A stretch of 64,000 bases of DNA from Flavobacteriales bacterium (GCA_020635855.1 JACJYZ010000004.1:496001-560000), one strand, 5' to 3'; shown: positions 42,638 through 51,698, numbered from the stretch's first letter. The notes: a model not told the origin generated them from the sequence alone. Numbers and translations: made by a program.

Positions 42638-44878
42638 ATGAAAAAAATATGTCTGGCCATATTGGCCATGGCCGTTTTGCTGCCCGCATTAAATGTGCAT
42701 GCCCAATCGGCTTTATCAGGAAAAATAACAGAAACCGAAGGCGATTCCCCTGTTTACATGGCTGCCATTTACATTCCCGACCTGCAGAGGGGTTGCCTGT
42801 CGGATTCAACCGGACACTATAGCCTGACCAAAATACCCAACGGTACTTATAAGGTTCAATATTCATACCTGGGTTATCAAACAGAAATCAGAAGTATCGT
42901 CTTCGATGGCTCCACCCGGGAAATGAACGTTGAAATGCAGCCCAGCGTGGTGGAAACCCACGAGATCGTAGTTACCGCCGGATACGCATCCCACCAGGAT
43001 GAGAACCCTATTAAAGTAGATCAGTTGTCTTCGAGAGAACTGCAACGCGCCGGTGGGTCTAACCTAGCTGCTTCGCTTACCAAAACACCTGGGATCAGCT
43101 CTGTCTCCACAGGTTCCGGGATAGGTAAACCGGTCATCCGCGGACTGAGTGGAAACCGCGTGGTTGTTTTCAGCCAGGGCATTCGCATTGAAAACCAACA
43201 ATGGGGAGATGAACACGGCCTTGGAATAAGTGACGACGGAGTAGAAAAAGTGGAGATTATCAAGGGACCCGCATCCCTTTTGTATGGCCCCGATGCCATG
43301 GGAGGTGTGATCAACATCATGGATGAAAAACCTGCCGAGATCCATACGGTAAAAGGTGATTTTTCCACCAAGCTTTCTTCTGCAACCATGGGACACCAAA
43401 CCGGCGTCGGGCTGAAAGGAAGCGGTGATGTGTTCCGTTTCAATGTCCGTGGCAGCTATGCGAACCATGCCGACTACCGCATGGGTGACGGCGTGAAAGT
43501 AACCGATTCCCGCTTTAACGAACGTGGTGTCAAAGCTTCCGTCGGTATGCACAAGGGCATCATGGCAAGCGACCTGCACTACACCCTGGTGAATACCCAC
43601 CTCGGACTTCCGGAAGAAATCGGGGATCAATCCAACAGCCGTACCCCCATGCTGCCCTACCAAACCGTTACCACCCACATTCTCTCATCAGTCAACACCT
43701 TGTACCTGGAGAAAACCCGCATCAAGTGTAATGTGGGATATCTCGCCAATGACCGGAGGGAATTCGAAGATGGCACCACACCGGGCCTCCACATGAACCT
43801 CCATACACTCACATGGGACGGCCGACTCTATATGAATCCCAAACAGGACAAATATGAGCTTATCGTAGGACTGCAAGGCATGTCGCAAACCAACCACAAC
43901 TCCGGAGAAGAATGGCTTATCCCTGACGCGGCCACAAACGACGTGGGCGTGCTGGGTCTGGGTAAATGGAATTTCGATCATGCCAACATCCAGGCCGGAT
44001 TGCGTTTCGACAACCGCAACATCCGCACCATGCACATGAGCGACGGAGATCCGCCCGGAGGTCTGGTGAACAACAACTACCGCAGTGCAAACGGATCCAT
44101 CGGCATTTCCTGGCACCCGGGAGAAGTATGGGTTCTGCGTACCAATCTGGCCACCGGGTTCCGTGCGCCCAACCTGGCGGAACTCACATCCGATGGTGTG
44201 CACGAAGGAACCAACCGGTATGAAGTGGGAAACCGCAACCTGATGAGTGAACAAAATCTGCAATGGGACGCCAGCGTGCACCTGCATGGCAAGCACGTTA
44301 CCTTTGACCTTGCAGGGTTCTACAATCACATCAACCATTACATCTATATCCAACCCACCGCCATGTGGGATACCGCCAATGCAGTGTACATCTTCCAGTA
44401 TGTACAATCCAACGCCAACTTGTTCGGCGGTGAATTCATGGTTGATATTCACCCACATCCGTTCGACTGGCTGCACATCGAAAATGCCCTCCAACTGGTG
44501 TCGGGAGAACGCAGCGACAAGGAGGCATTGCCCCTGATCCCCGCGCCTGAAATCCGGTCATCATTGGTGTGCAACCTGAAGGCCCTCGGAAAACTCAAAG
44601 AACCGTATGTGTCTTTCGAAGTGGTGAACACCCTGGAACAATCCCACGTGAATCGGCTGCTTGAAACCACATCTCCGGGGTACAGCCTGTTCAATGTTTC
44701 CCTGGGCGCTTCCTTTAAAGCAGGAAAACAAACGCTGGACGTGGACATCGGTGTGGATAACCTGACCGATAAAACCTATATTCCCCATTTGTCAAGGTTA
44801 AAATCCGAAGGCATTTTCAATCCGGGAAGAAACTTCCGGGTCGCTGTGAAAATCCCCTTTGCCATCAAGCGTGCCTGA
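42638..44878 (+). CDS. TonB-dependent receptor, probably for a metal
   Basis: A 746-residue outer-membrane importer. The signal peptide (MKKICLAILAMAVLLPALNVHAQ) places the start at 42638. A carboxypeptidase-regulatory-like domain follows (SALSGKITETEGDSPVYMAAIYIPDL, 24-110), then the plug (LSSRELQRAGGSNLAASLTKTPGIS, VEIIKGPASLLYGPDAMGGVINI) and a 22-strand barrel ending GRNFRVAVKIPFAIKRA. The plug segment NQQWGDEHGLGISDDGVEKVE, with acidic and His residues in the loop, resembles ZnuD-like zinc receptors. Together with the His/Cys-rich protein before it and the lipoprotein after it, the context favours zinc or a similar metal over a sugar. Confidence 0.88.
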   Translation: MKKICLAILAMAVLLPALNVHAQSALSGKITETEGDSPVYMAAIYIPDLQRGCLSDSTGHYSLTKIPNGTYKVQYSYLGYQTEIRSIVFDGSTREMNVEMQPSVVETHEIVVTAGYASHQDENPIKVDQLSSRELQRAGGSNLAASLTKTPGISSVSTGSGIGKPVIRGLSGNRVVVFSQGIRIENQQWGDEHGLGISDDGVEKVEIIKGPASLLYGPDAMGGVINIMDEKPAEIHTVKGDFSTKLSSATMGHQTGVGLKGSGDVFRFNVRGSYANHADYRMGDGVKVTDSRFNERGVKASVGMHKGIMASDLHYTLVNTHLGLPEEIGDQSNSRTPMLPYQTVTTHILSSVNTLYLEKTRIKCNVGYLANDRREFEDGTTPGLHMNLHTLTWDGRLYMNPKQDKYELIVGLQGMSQTNHNSGEEWLIPDAATNDVGVLGLGKWNFDHANIQAGLRFDNRNIRTMHMSDGDPPGGLVNNNYRSANGSIGISWHPGEVWVLRTNLATGFRAPNLAELTSDGVHEGTNRYEVGNRNLMSEQNLQWDASVHLHGKHVTFDLAGFYNHINHYIYIQPTAMWDTANAVYIFQYVQSNANLFGGEFMVDIHPHPFDWLHIENALQLVSGERSDKEALPLIPAPEIRSSLVCNLKALGKLKEPYVSFEVVNTLEQSHVNRLLETTSPGYSLFNVSLGASFKAGKQTLDVDIGVDNLTDKTYIPHLSRLKSEGIFNPGRNFRVAVKIPFAIKRA

Positions 44879-44896
44879 GCCTCAAAAGCAAACAAC

Positions 44897-45481
44897 ATGA
44901 AAACACCGCATATCATTTCAACCATACCCGTGATGCTGCTTGCAGGCATGTTCCTGTGCGGATGTAAGCGCGACAAAGATGTCGACTGCCCCGAAGGCTA
45001 CATCCAGGTGGGGGACCATTGCGAGGAAGAACAGGAGATCATCACCAGCGTGATCCTGCACCTTACCCTTGATACCACACACATCTCCTACTCCTATAAG
45101 GATGTGGATGGAATTGGCGGGAACCCACCCGTTATAGATACGATCAAACTTCTGCCCGACACCACGTACACGGTTGAACTGGAAATCCTGGACGAATCAA
45201 AGAACCCGGTGGATGATATCACCGCTGAAATCAGGAGCAGAAAAGAAGAACACCAATTCTTCTACAACACGGATGGCAGCCTGCAACTCAACGTGACCTA
45301 CAACGACCAGGATGACAACGGGTATCCGGTCGGGCTCTCTACATCGTTTGTATGCTCAACTGCCAGCAACGGAAACCTGGAGGTGGTGCTGAAACACCAA
45401 CCTGGCACCAAAGACGGCAACCAAACCACCGGAGCAACGGATGTGGATGCAACATTCCCGGTGGTGATCAAGAAATGGTAA
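44897..45481 (+). CDS. Surface lipoprotein of the receptor-linked type-1-binding-fold-like family
   Basis: A 194-residue lipoprotein: signal peptide with Cys23 (FLCGC) as lipidated residue, then CPEGYIQVGDHCEEEQEI, which has two further cysteines. The core (ITSVILHLTLDTT, VDDITAEIRSRKEEHQFFYNTDGSLQLNVTYNDQDDNGYPVGLS, GNLEVVLKHQPGTKDG, VDATFPVVI) matches a Bacteroidota lipoprotein family that I recall being labelled type 1 periplasmic binding fold and lying next to TonB receptors. It starts 18 bp after the receptor, so it is probably its partner, capturing ligand at the cell surface. Ligand is unproven. Confidence 0.8.
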   Translation: MKTPHIISTIPVMLLAGMFLCGCKRDKDVDCPEGYIQVGDHCEEEQEIITSVILHLTLDTTHISYSYKDVDGIGGNPPVIDTIKLLPDTTYTVELEILDESKNPVDDITAEIRSRKEEHQFFYNTDGSLQLNVTYNDQDDNGYPVGLSTSFVCSTASNGNLEVVLKHQPGTKDGNQTTGATDVDATFPVVIKKW

Positions 45482-45551
45482 TGATGGATGTCATTGTGAT
45501 TCGGCAGCGACTTTTGTACTTTTATGATGCTTCCCCTTTAAACTCCATGCG

Positions 45552-46640
45552 ATGAAACCGATGAAACGGCTGTGGCTGGCATTTCTTTTTACCATACCAT
45601 GCGTAATTGTGTCAGCCCAGAACTCCGGAGGCAATCTCCCACCCCACCCCGCCCCCAATGTATCATTCGGGGTAACCGGACTTTGCCTCGGGGATTCAAC
45701 ATACTTCACCAACTTCACCTCCCAAAGCCCTTACGAATACAATTGGTACATCCTGAATTCAGACTCGGATACGATTTTCAAATCGATGGACATCAACCCC
45801 GTCTACCTCTTCCCACAGACAGGAACCTATACGGTCGGGTTAATTGCCAACAACGGTCACATCACAAGCCTTAGTTATGAGCTCGAGATCGGGAATACAC
45901 CCAAAGCCAAGTTCGACGTCCAGTACTGCACCAAAGGAGGCATGCGGTTCGTGAGTCTTTCCAGCTGCGCCGACAGCTACAAATGGATTTTTGAAGATGG
46001 CACGACGGAGGATCAACCTTTTATTGAACACAGGTTCGACAGCCTTGGCACCCACCTGGTAACCCTGATCGCATCCAATGGTGCGGTAAGTGATACGGTG
46101 ACCGACTCCATCACCATTTATTCACTCGGCTTTCCACTCGGTACTTACACCTTCACCCAACAAAAAGACGTGGCGTTTTTCACCCCCGACGACATCGACT
46201 GCTCTTTTTATTCATGGGATTTTGGTGACGGCGTGGTTGTAGATACGGTAAGCCCCGTCACCATCAAGCATGTGTTTGATCCGGACGACGATATAGACAT
46301 CTATAATGTCATCCTGTTCGTGATCAACCCCTGTGGCTACGGGAATTCCGAACAATTGATCGACACGCGGCAAACCACCGGTTTGGATGACGTTGGTCCC
46401 ATGGCCAACCTTCGCCTCTTTCCGAACCCCGGTCACGAGGCACTCACCCTGACAGGTATTCCCGCCGGATCCGATCACCATTTGAACATCTATTCTTCAG
46501 AAGGAAGGCTGATGCTTTCCAAAGATCTGCCACCCGACACCAAAGACATTTCGGTAGGTCTCCGGGTGCCGCCGGGTGTTTACGTGGTGGATGTGGTCGG
46601 CCATGAAGGGAGCCGCCACCTCATGTGGGTAGCACAATAG
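45552..46640 (+). CDS. PKD-type T9SS secreted protein
   Basis: A 362-residue protein with a signal peptide (MKRLWLAFLFTIPCVIVSAQ; the first ATG lies three codons upstream). The body has PKD-like beta-sandwich repeats (YEYNWYILNSDSDTIF..., YKWIFEDGTTEDQPFIEHRFDSLGTHLVTLIAS, CSFYSWDFGDGVVVDTVSPVTIKHVF). The tail LRLFPNPGHEALTLTG, IYSSEGRLMLSKDL and PGVYVVDVVGHEG is a type A sorting domain. It is 70 bp after the lipoprotein and may belong to the same transcript. It converges on the second TonB receptor gene with a 7-bp gap. Its binding target is unknown. Confidence 0.85.
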   Translation: MKPMKRLWLAFLFTIPCVIVSAQNSGGNLPPHPAPNVSFGVTGLCLGDSTYFTNFTSQSPYEYNWYILNSDSDTIFKSMDINPVYLFPQTGTYTVGLIANNGHITSLSYELEIGNTPKAKFDVQYCTKGGMRFVSLSSCADSYKWIFEDGTTEDQPFIEHRFDSLGTHLVTLIASNGAVSDTVTDSITIYSLGFPLGTYTFTQQKDVAFFTPDDIDCSFYSWDFGDGVVVDTVSPVTIKHVFDPDDDIDIYNVILFVINPCGYGNSEQLIDTRQTTGLDDVGPMANLRLFPNPGHEALTLTGIPAGSDHHLNIYSSEGRLMLSKDLPPDTKDISVGLRVPPGVYVVDVVGHEGSRHLMWVAQ

Positions 46641-46647
46641 CAACGCA

Positions 46648-48999
46648 TCAGGAAGCCTGCGGGTGCTTTCTTTTTCCCGTCAGCATTTCAAAGGGTAGCT
46701 TCAGGCGAATGGCCACGTTGCGACCGACTTCATCCGAGTAATACCGCAAGCGGTTTAGGTATGAACGATACCGCACATCAAATAAATTGGTGACCTCAAT
46801 ACCGGCCGATAGCACCTGCCCTCCCACTTTGTAATCCACACCGGTTTCAATGGATGTGAGCGCATACGGGCCCGGCGCTTCAACCGGTTCGCTGTTTTCA
46901 GGAACACGGGTTTGCCTTTCCACGAACATCACTTTCCATTTCAGGTGTGCCGATAGTTTTTCATCTTTCCGTTTCCAATGCATGCCCAGGTGATATCCCC
47001 CCTGATCCGGAGGCATCAGTGCCAGGTAGTCGTCGATGCTTTTGTTGAACCCCCTTACCACCGAGTACTGGCCACCTACTTCGAAGTATTTCCAGATATC
47101 GAACGTACCCCGGATATCGGCTCCGTGCATGCGAACTTCAGCTTGCTCATAAGCCAGTGTAGGGAAGATACCACGGATGGTAAGGGTTGGTGACCTTTGC
47201 GGAGCGAGGAAGATGTAATCATGAAATGATTTGAAGAAGGCACTGCCATACACGTGTGCCCACTTGCGATCGAAAGTAGCTCCGGAGGTCAGGCTGAACA
47301 TGGTTTCGGATTTCAGCCTGGAATTCCCTTTGATGAAAGATGCTTCTCCGTGGTTGATGCCGTTGCTGAAAAGCTCGGCCACACTGGGAGGTCGGTAGGC
47401 TGTACCTGCGTTCAACTTCCATGTCAGGTATTCGTTCAGCAACCTGGAAGCGCCCACGCTGAAAGCGTAGTTGTTATACTCAAGCTGTTCCGGCAGCGTA
47501 TCATTTTCCATACGTGGCCGGATCTTGTTGCTTTCATAATCCCACCGTAGGCCGGTTTCCAACATCCATACACCTTTCTGATAACGTTCAATCCCGTACA
47601 CACCGAAAGTCATGTCATCATGCTTGGGAAGATAAAATGCATTGGTGATGGTGTTGCGCAAAAAGCCCAGGTCAATGCCGGCCTCGGTATGCAGCGGTTT
47701 GGTGTGTGTCCGCTGCCAGGAAAGGCTGACCAGGTTGGTGGTGATCTTATAACTTAGCTGAGGCGCCAGGCTCTCGTCCAGAATGTCGTAACCATGGTAC
47801 ACGTCGTACTCCTCCCGTCTGTTGAACTGCCGCGACCACGTCAGGCTCCAATTTGTTTTTCCTTCACCCGGGTGGAAAACGGTGTTCACCTTGAACAACT
47901 CATGTGCGGCCGCCTGTTTCGGGCGGAACAGGTCGTAACTGAACTTGGCCGTATCCGGGATGTTCCCCTCAAAGGTGTTCACAAGGTCACGCAGGGTATG
48001 GATATGTGATCCGCGGTATACGCCTATTTCCGCATTGTATTGGCTATAAAAAACCGACGCCTCCCAGTGTTCCCGTTTGTAGCCCGCTGCATACGAAAAG
48101 TTGTTTTCCTTAAACCCGGTGTTCGACAACAGGTAGTCAGGCGCACGTGCCGTACCGGCCCTGACCAATGTTCCCTGCAGGCGCCAGCTGAAATGTTTTA
48201 GCTTGGGGAAGTAGCCTCCGATCTGGGCGGAGGCTACACCCTCCTTGTTGTTGGTGAAGCCCACCAGGTTGAGTTCACCTTCGATGCCAGGCATATAGCG
48301 CAACGGCGGCGCATCCACCAGGATCACACCCCCCATTGCATCCGACCCGTATTTGACACTGGCAGCACCCTCGATCACGGTGATCTTCGATGCCACAAAC
48401 GGGTCGATCTCCGGCGCGAAATCCATGCTCCATTGCTGACCTTCCTGGCGTACACCATTGTTCAATATCAACACCCGGTTGCTATGAAGACCATGGATCA
48501 CTGGTTTGGCAACACCATTCCCTTTTTCAATCATGGTAACGCCGGCTACTTCGCCCAGCGTCTGACCCAGTGACAAGCCCCGTTTGGCAGCCAGTTGTTC
48601 TGATTTCACTTCCACCGATTGCTGGCTCACCACATCTGCTTTTTGGGCAACCACAGATACATCTCCCAACTCCACCACACCGGACTTCATGGTAACCACA
48701 ACCGGCTTACCTCCGGTTTGCACGGTGGTATCCAGCCGTTCATATCCGATGCTTGAAAAAATCAGGTGATACTTTCCTTTGCATAGATGTTCGATGGAGA
48801 AGGACCCGTCATCACCGGTGGTACTCCCCAATTGCGTGGAATCGATGACAACCGATACAAATGACAACGGTTTGCCGTCTGAGACTACTTTACCTGCAAT
48901 CCGTTCCCTGCATGGTTTCTGTTGTGCATGGATCCCGCTTGTCAGACAGCAGGCCACGATGCCAACAATCCAAAACAACCGGGTATGCAAGGGTCTCAA
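46648..48999 (-). CDS. TonB-dependent receptor
   Basis: A 783-residue outer-membrane receptor with signal peptide ending at IHAQ. The N-terminal carboxypeptidase-regulatory-like domain (RIAGKVVSDGKPLSFVSVVIDSTQLGSTTGDDGSFSIEHLCKGKYHLIFSSIGYE) precedes the plug (GLSLGQTLGEVAGVTMIEKGNGVAKPVIHGLHSNRVLILNNG, ITVIEGAASVKYGSDAMGGVI) and the barrel. PVIHGLHSNRVLIL and GSDAMGGV are also shared with the receptor at 42.6 kb, so both belong to one subfamily. No SusD partner is present. The first 4 nt overlap the stop of a T9SS protein gene (ATGA). Substrate unknown; metals or siderophores are possible. Confidence 0.9.
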   Translation of the reverse strand: MRPLHTRLFWIVGIVACCLTSGIHAQQKPCRERIAGKVVSDGKPLSFVSVVIDSTQLGSTTGDDGSFSIEHLCKGKYHLIFSSIGYERLDTTVQTGGKPVVVTMKSGVVELGDVSVVAQKADVVSQQSVEVKSEQLAAKRGLSLGQTLGEVAGVTMIEKGNGVAKPVIHGLHSNRVLILNNGVRQEGQQWSMDFAPEIDPFVASKITVIEGAASVKYGSDAMGGVILVDAPPLRYMPGIEGELNLVGFTNNKEGVASAQIGGYFPKLKHFSWRLQGTLVRAGTARAPDYLLSNTGFKENNFSYAAGYKREHWEASVFYSQYNAEIGVYRGSHIHTLRDLVNTFEGNIPDTAKFSYDLFRPKQAAAHELFKVNTVFHPGEGKTNWSLTWSRQFNRREEYDVYHGYDILDESLAPQLSYKITTNLVSLSWQRTHTKPLHTEAGIDLGFLRNTITNAFYLPKHDDMTFGVYGIERYQKGVWMLETGLRWDYESNKIRPRMENDTLPEQLEYNNYAFSVGASRLLNEYLTWKLNAGTAYRPPSVAELFSNGINHGEASFIKGNSRLKSETMFSLTSGATFDRKWAHVYGSAFFKSFHDYIFLAPQRSPTLTIRGIFPTLAYEQAEVRMHGADIRGTFDIWKYFEVGGQYSVVRGFNKSIDDYLALMPPDQGGYHLGMHWKRKDEKLSAHLKWKVMFVERQTRVPENSEPVEAPGPYALTSIETGVDYKVGGQVLSAGIEVTNLFDVRYRSYLNRLRYYSDEVGRNVAIRLKLPFEMLTGKRKHPQAS

Positions 49000-49961
49000 T
49001 GTTGCACCAGGATTTTTCTTGCCAGCCGGTAGGGGCCCGCTTCAAGCACCAGGATGTAGGAACCGTTCACCAAACCATGCATGTCCAGATAGCCGGTGTT
49101 CAATCCTGCAGAACATCCCCCCATCGCCATCTCGAGGCACGACCTTCCGCTCATATCCAGCACATGCCAGTTAACCGTTGCCGGGAGTTTCAGCGAGAAA
49201 TCATATCCAAGTTCATCCCCGGACACAACCGATGCGCCTCGCCATTTCACGAACCCGTCGGCAGGTGCAAGTTCATATGTACCGGTTCCGAGGTATTCTA
49301 CCACAGGGTAAAGGGCGAAATGTAGTTTGTATTGTTGGTCCATTTCGGTGTACACATCATTCCAACCGGGCGTTTCTGACGATTGGTGAAAGCGCACCAT
49401 GTTGCGGCCGTAGTTGGACAGATCGGCAGCATCTCGTGTACCGTCTTCGGAGGTGAGTAACACCAATGTATCGTTTCCAAGTACGGAAGGTGTGTGCAGG
49501 TAGTCGGGCACTTCAAATGTGACAAAGAATTTGCCCTTGAATTTGATGGGGGTTGAAAAGGCCACGTAGGTGGGCGTGCCATCCTGGTGGAGCTTATCAT
49601 GTGTAACGGATTGACCGGTCAACTCGATCAGGGGTTTGGGTTGGGTGCCAACGGGCCGGTACAAATGGTACGAAACTTCCTTGGTTGTGCTGGTGGAGGT
49701 ACCGTAATGATGGGCAACCACACCGACAATGCGAACGCTGTCGGTGACCTCATAGAACTCGGCCCATCCGAGATCTGCATAGATATTGTGTCCGGAAAAG
49801 TATCCCCATTTTTTGATGCCGAAATCTTCGCCGGTGTACCGGTACTTGACCAGCGTCTGACCGGGAAAGATGTGCCGAAGGGTATCGGTTTGCGCCATTG
49901 ACGTGGCAGGCAAACCAAAGAGCGCACCCGCGAGAACCAGTAATGTAACAGCGTATCTCAA
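48996..49961 (-). CDS. Secreted protein co-transcribed with a TonB receptor
   Basis: A 321-residue protein with a signal peptide (MRYAVTLLVLAGALFGLPATSMAQ). A single beta-rich domain (about 25-240: GYFSGHNIYADLGWAEFYEV, YGTSTSTTKEVSYHLYRP, FKGKFFVTFEVPDYLH) is followed by a sorting-domain-like tail (NWHVLDMSGRSCLEMAMGGC, LVNGSYILVLEAGPYRLARKILVQH) that lacks a YPNP start. So it is probably a T9SS type A substrate, with less certainty than others here. Its stop overlaps the receptor start by 4 nt, so it is made with it. Divergent from the Nudix gene. Confidence 0.8.
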   Translation of the reverse strand: MRYAVTLLVLAGALFGLPATSMAQTDTLRHIFPGQTLVKYRYTGEDFGIKKWGYFSGHNIYADLGWAEFYEVTDSVRIVGVVAHHYGTSTSTTKEVSYHLYRPVGTQPKPLIELTGQSVTHDKLHQDGTPTYVAFSTPIKFKGKFFVTFEVPDYLHTPSVLGNDTLVLLTSEDGTRDAADLSNYGRNMVRFHQSSETPGWNDVYTEMDQQYKLHFALYPVVEYLGTGTYELAPADGFVKWRGASVVSGDELGYDFSLKLPATVNWHVLDMSGRSCLEMAMGGCSAGLNTGYLDMHGLVNGSYILVLEAGPYRLARKILVQH

Positions 49962-50012
49962 TGTAGCAGAGGTGTAAAAGGGAGGCGTCAGTCTCAGGTT
50001 CGAAAGTTAGCC

Positions 50013-50020
50013 TATCTTTG
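50013..50020 (+). promoter_or_regulatory. Candidate -7 promoter element TATCTTTG
   Basis: An exact TAnnTTTG match 16 bp before ATG 50036. It shows that the in-frame TTG at 50018 is promoter, not start, and implies a very short leader. On the other strand TAACTTTC at about 50009-50002 is a near-match that could serve the divergent gene. Confidence 0.45.
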
Positions 50021-50035
50021 AGAGAAGTTCAAGTG

Positions 50036-50695
50036 ATGCCCCGATTTTCCCAATTCATAGATCTGCTGTCTGAGAGCCTGTCGCAACCGCTTCCGGGTGA
50101 AGATGCGCAATATCATATGGCGCCGTTCGAACGGAAGTTGCGTGCATCGCAAATGATGGGGAACGTAGAACCCAGACCCAGTGCGGTTCTTATACTGATG
50201 TATCCCAAAAACGAACAGGTACACACGGTGCTCATCCTGCGCCCCGCTTACGAAGGCGTACATAGCGCCCAGGTAGGTTTCCCGGGAGGAAAGCAGGAAG
50301 ACTCAGACCCCACCCTGCAGGATACGGCACTGAGAGAATCGGTGGAAGAGATCGGTATCATGGAAGATGACGTGGAGGTGCTCGGGCAACTGACGCCCTT
50401 GTTCATTGCACCAAGTGGCTTCATGGTGTATCCGTATGTGGGTGTTTGTAACCATCACCCCTCATTTATTCCGGACCCTGTGGAGGTTGCACGCATCCTG
50501 GAAGTTCCCCTGACCGACCTGGTCTCCGATCTCACGGTGAAAGAAAAACCGATTCTGCTGAAAAGCATCCAAAGGGAAATAATGGTTCCCTACTTCGACC
50601 TCTCAGGTGAAGTGGTGTGGGGTGCCACCGCCATGATGATCAGTGAGCTGAAGGTGATCCTGAAAGGGATGCCGGAAGATGCATGGCAACTATAA
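50036..50695 (+). CDS. Nudix hydrolase, CoA-pyrophosphatase type
   Basis: A 219-residue hydrolase. The Nudix box is GFPGGKQEDSDPTLQDTALRESVEEIGI (81-108), with the one-residue-longer spacing seen in the NudL/PCD1 CoA diphosphatases. Upstream, RPAYEGVHSAQVGFPGGK is the UPF0035-type signature (LLxKRxxxxxxHxGQxxFPGG) of that subfamily. It would cleave CoA or similar dinucleotides to phosphopantetheine plus ADP. Start at 50036 (MPRFSQFIDLL) is fixed by the promoter overlap. Its stop overlaps that of the convergent ogt gene (50690-50695). Confidence 0.88.
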   Translation: MPRFSQFIDLLSESLSQPLPGEDAQYHMAPFERKLRASQMMGNVEPRPSAVLILMYPKNEQVHTVLILRPAYEGVHSAQVGFPGGKQEDSDPTLQDTALRESVEEIGIMEDDVEVLGQLTPLFIAPSGFMVYPYVGVCNHHPSFIPDPVEVARILEVPLTDLVSDLTVKEKPILLKSIQREIMVPYFDLSGEVVWGATAMMISELKVILKGMPEDAWQL

Positions 50696-51178
50696 ACCTT
50701 CGATGACCTGCTGCCGGAAATATGGATGTTTCTCATGCCTGAGCAACCATTCCTTTCTCCACACTCCTCCTGCATATCCTGTTAAAGAACCATCGCTGCC
50801 AATGACCCGGTGACAGGGAACAAGGATGGCCACAGGATTTTGCCCATTCGCAGCGGCAACAGCACGGATGGCCTTTTCGTCACCCAGTTTGCGTGCTTCT
50901 TCCAGGTATGACAGGGATTGTCCGAACGGAATTTCCAACAAACAATTCCATACCCTTAACTGGAATTCGGTACCCTGCATGTCAAGCGGTAAGTTGAAAG
51001 TTTGAGAACTTCCTGAGAAGTACGCTGCCAATTGTTTTGCACATGCTTCCAGAATTGGATGCGAAGACGAAATGTGCACAGGTTCATCTGTAAACAGAAC
51101 CGAAACGACCCCCTTGTCTGAAGCAGTTACCGCCAAGGGGCCAATTGGTGAAGGAAAGATGGAGTGGGCATGTTCCAT
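50690..51178 (-). CDS. ogt: Methylated-DNA--protein-cysteine methyltransferase
   Basis: A suicide DNA-repair protein that removes O6-alkyl groups from guanine. The active-site motif is ILVPCHRVIGSDGSLTGYAGG, with acceptor Cys122, preceded by the helix-turn-helix segment FQLRVWNCLLEIPFGQSLSY. Length is 162 residues, usual for Ogt. The frame is open into the tRNA upstream, but ATG 51178 (MEHAHSIFPSPIG) gives the normal N-terminus. This start lies only 6 bp from the T-run of the tRNA-Cys terminator, with no room for its own promoter or a standard ribosome site. Confidence 0.92.
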   Translation of the reverse strand: MEHAHSIFPSPIGPLAVTASDKGVVSVLFTDEPVHISSSHPILEACAKQLAAYFSGSSQTFNLPLDMQGTEFQLRVWNCLLEIPFGQSLSYLEEARKLGDEKAIRAVAAANGQNPVAILVPCHRVIGSDGSLTGYAGGVWRKEWLLRHEKHPYFRQQVIEGL

Positions 51179-51184
51179 GGCATC

Positions 51185-51213
51185 AAAAAAAATCCCGCGC
51201 TGGGCGGGATTTT
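51185..51213 (-). terminator. Rho-independent terminator after tRNA-Cys
   Basis: On the minus strand AAAATCCCGC, a CCAG loop and GCGGGATT pair and are followed by eight Ts, a strong terminator 5 bp past the tRNA. The ogt start follows almost immediately, so read-through here would control ogt. Confidence 0.9.
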
Positions 51214-51217
51214 CTAG

Positions 51218-51288
51218 AGGTCGCGAGCGGATTCGAACCGCTGTACGAGGTTTTGCAGACCTCTGCCTAACCACTCGGCCACACGACC
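51218..51288 (-). tRNA. tRNA-Cys (GCA)
   Basis: A 71-nt cloverleaf on the minus strand: acceptor GGTCGTG/CGCGACC with U73, the identity base of tRNA-Cys; D arm with GAGTGGTTA; anticodon loop CTGCAAA (GCA); T arm GCGG-TTCGAAT-CCGC. CCA is not encoded. It lies 56 bp after folB and before ogt, both on the same strand. Confidence 0.95.
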
Positions 51289-51344
51289 CTGGAATAAGAT
51301 GCAAAGCTAATAAAAAGATATATGGCTAACAACGGCTTCTCAAC

Positions 51345-51695
51345 TTAGGCCTGCAATACAACCGATACCCGTTCCAATTGTCCGTTCACAGGCGGGTGCA
51401 TTTTGGTGAGGCTCAGTTCCCAGTTATGGGCTTGCGGGAACGTTGTTACCAGTGCGTCAAGCATGCGTTTCGCCAGGTGTTCCACCAGTTTTGATGGTTG
51501 TTGACTTTCTGCCTTGAGGATGTCATACACGACCTTATAGTCTACCGTGTCTGACAATTCATCGGTTTGCTCCGCCACGGACGTATCGGTATCAAAAGCC
51601 ACGTCTACCAGCAGGTGGTTGCCCACCCGATGCTCTACTTCAAGGTGTCCGATTTTCGCAAAGAGCTTTACGTTCTGCAGGATGATTCGTGCCAT
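51345..51695 (-). CDS. folB: Dihydroneopterin aldolase
   Basis: FolB cleaves 7,8-dihydroneopterin in folate synthesis. The 116-residue protein starts ARIILQNVKLFAKIGHLEVEHRVGNHLLVDVAFDTD, with the usual IxxxGxxxxE substrate-site segment, and continues DTVDYKVVYDILKAE and SKLVEHLAKRMLDAL, with the catalytic Lys region in LTKMHPPVNGQLERVSV. It lies 3 bp after glnS and is the third gene of a gltX-glnS-folB unit. Confidence 0.93.
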   Translation of the reverse strand: MARIILQNVKLFAKIGHLEVEHRVGNHLLVDVAFDTDTSVAEQTDELSDTVDYKVVYDILKAESQQPSKLVEHLAKRMLDALVTTFPQAHNWELSLTKMHPPVNGQLERVSVVLQA

Positions 51696-51698
51696 CGT

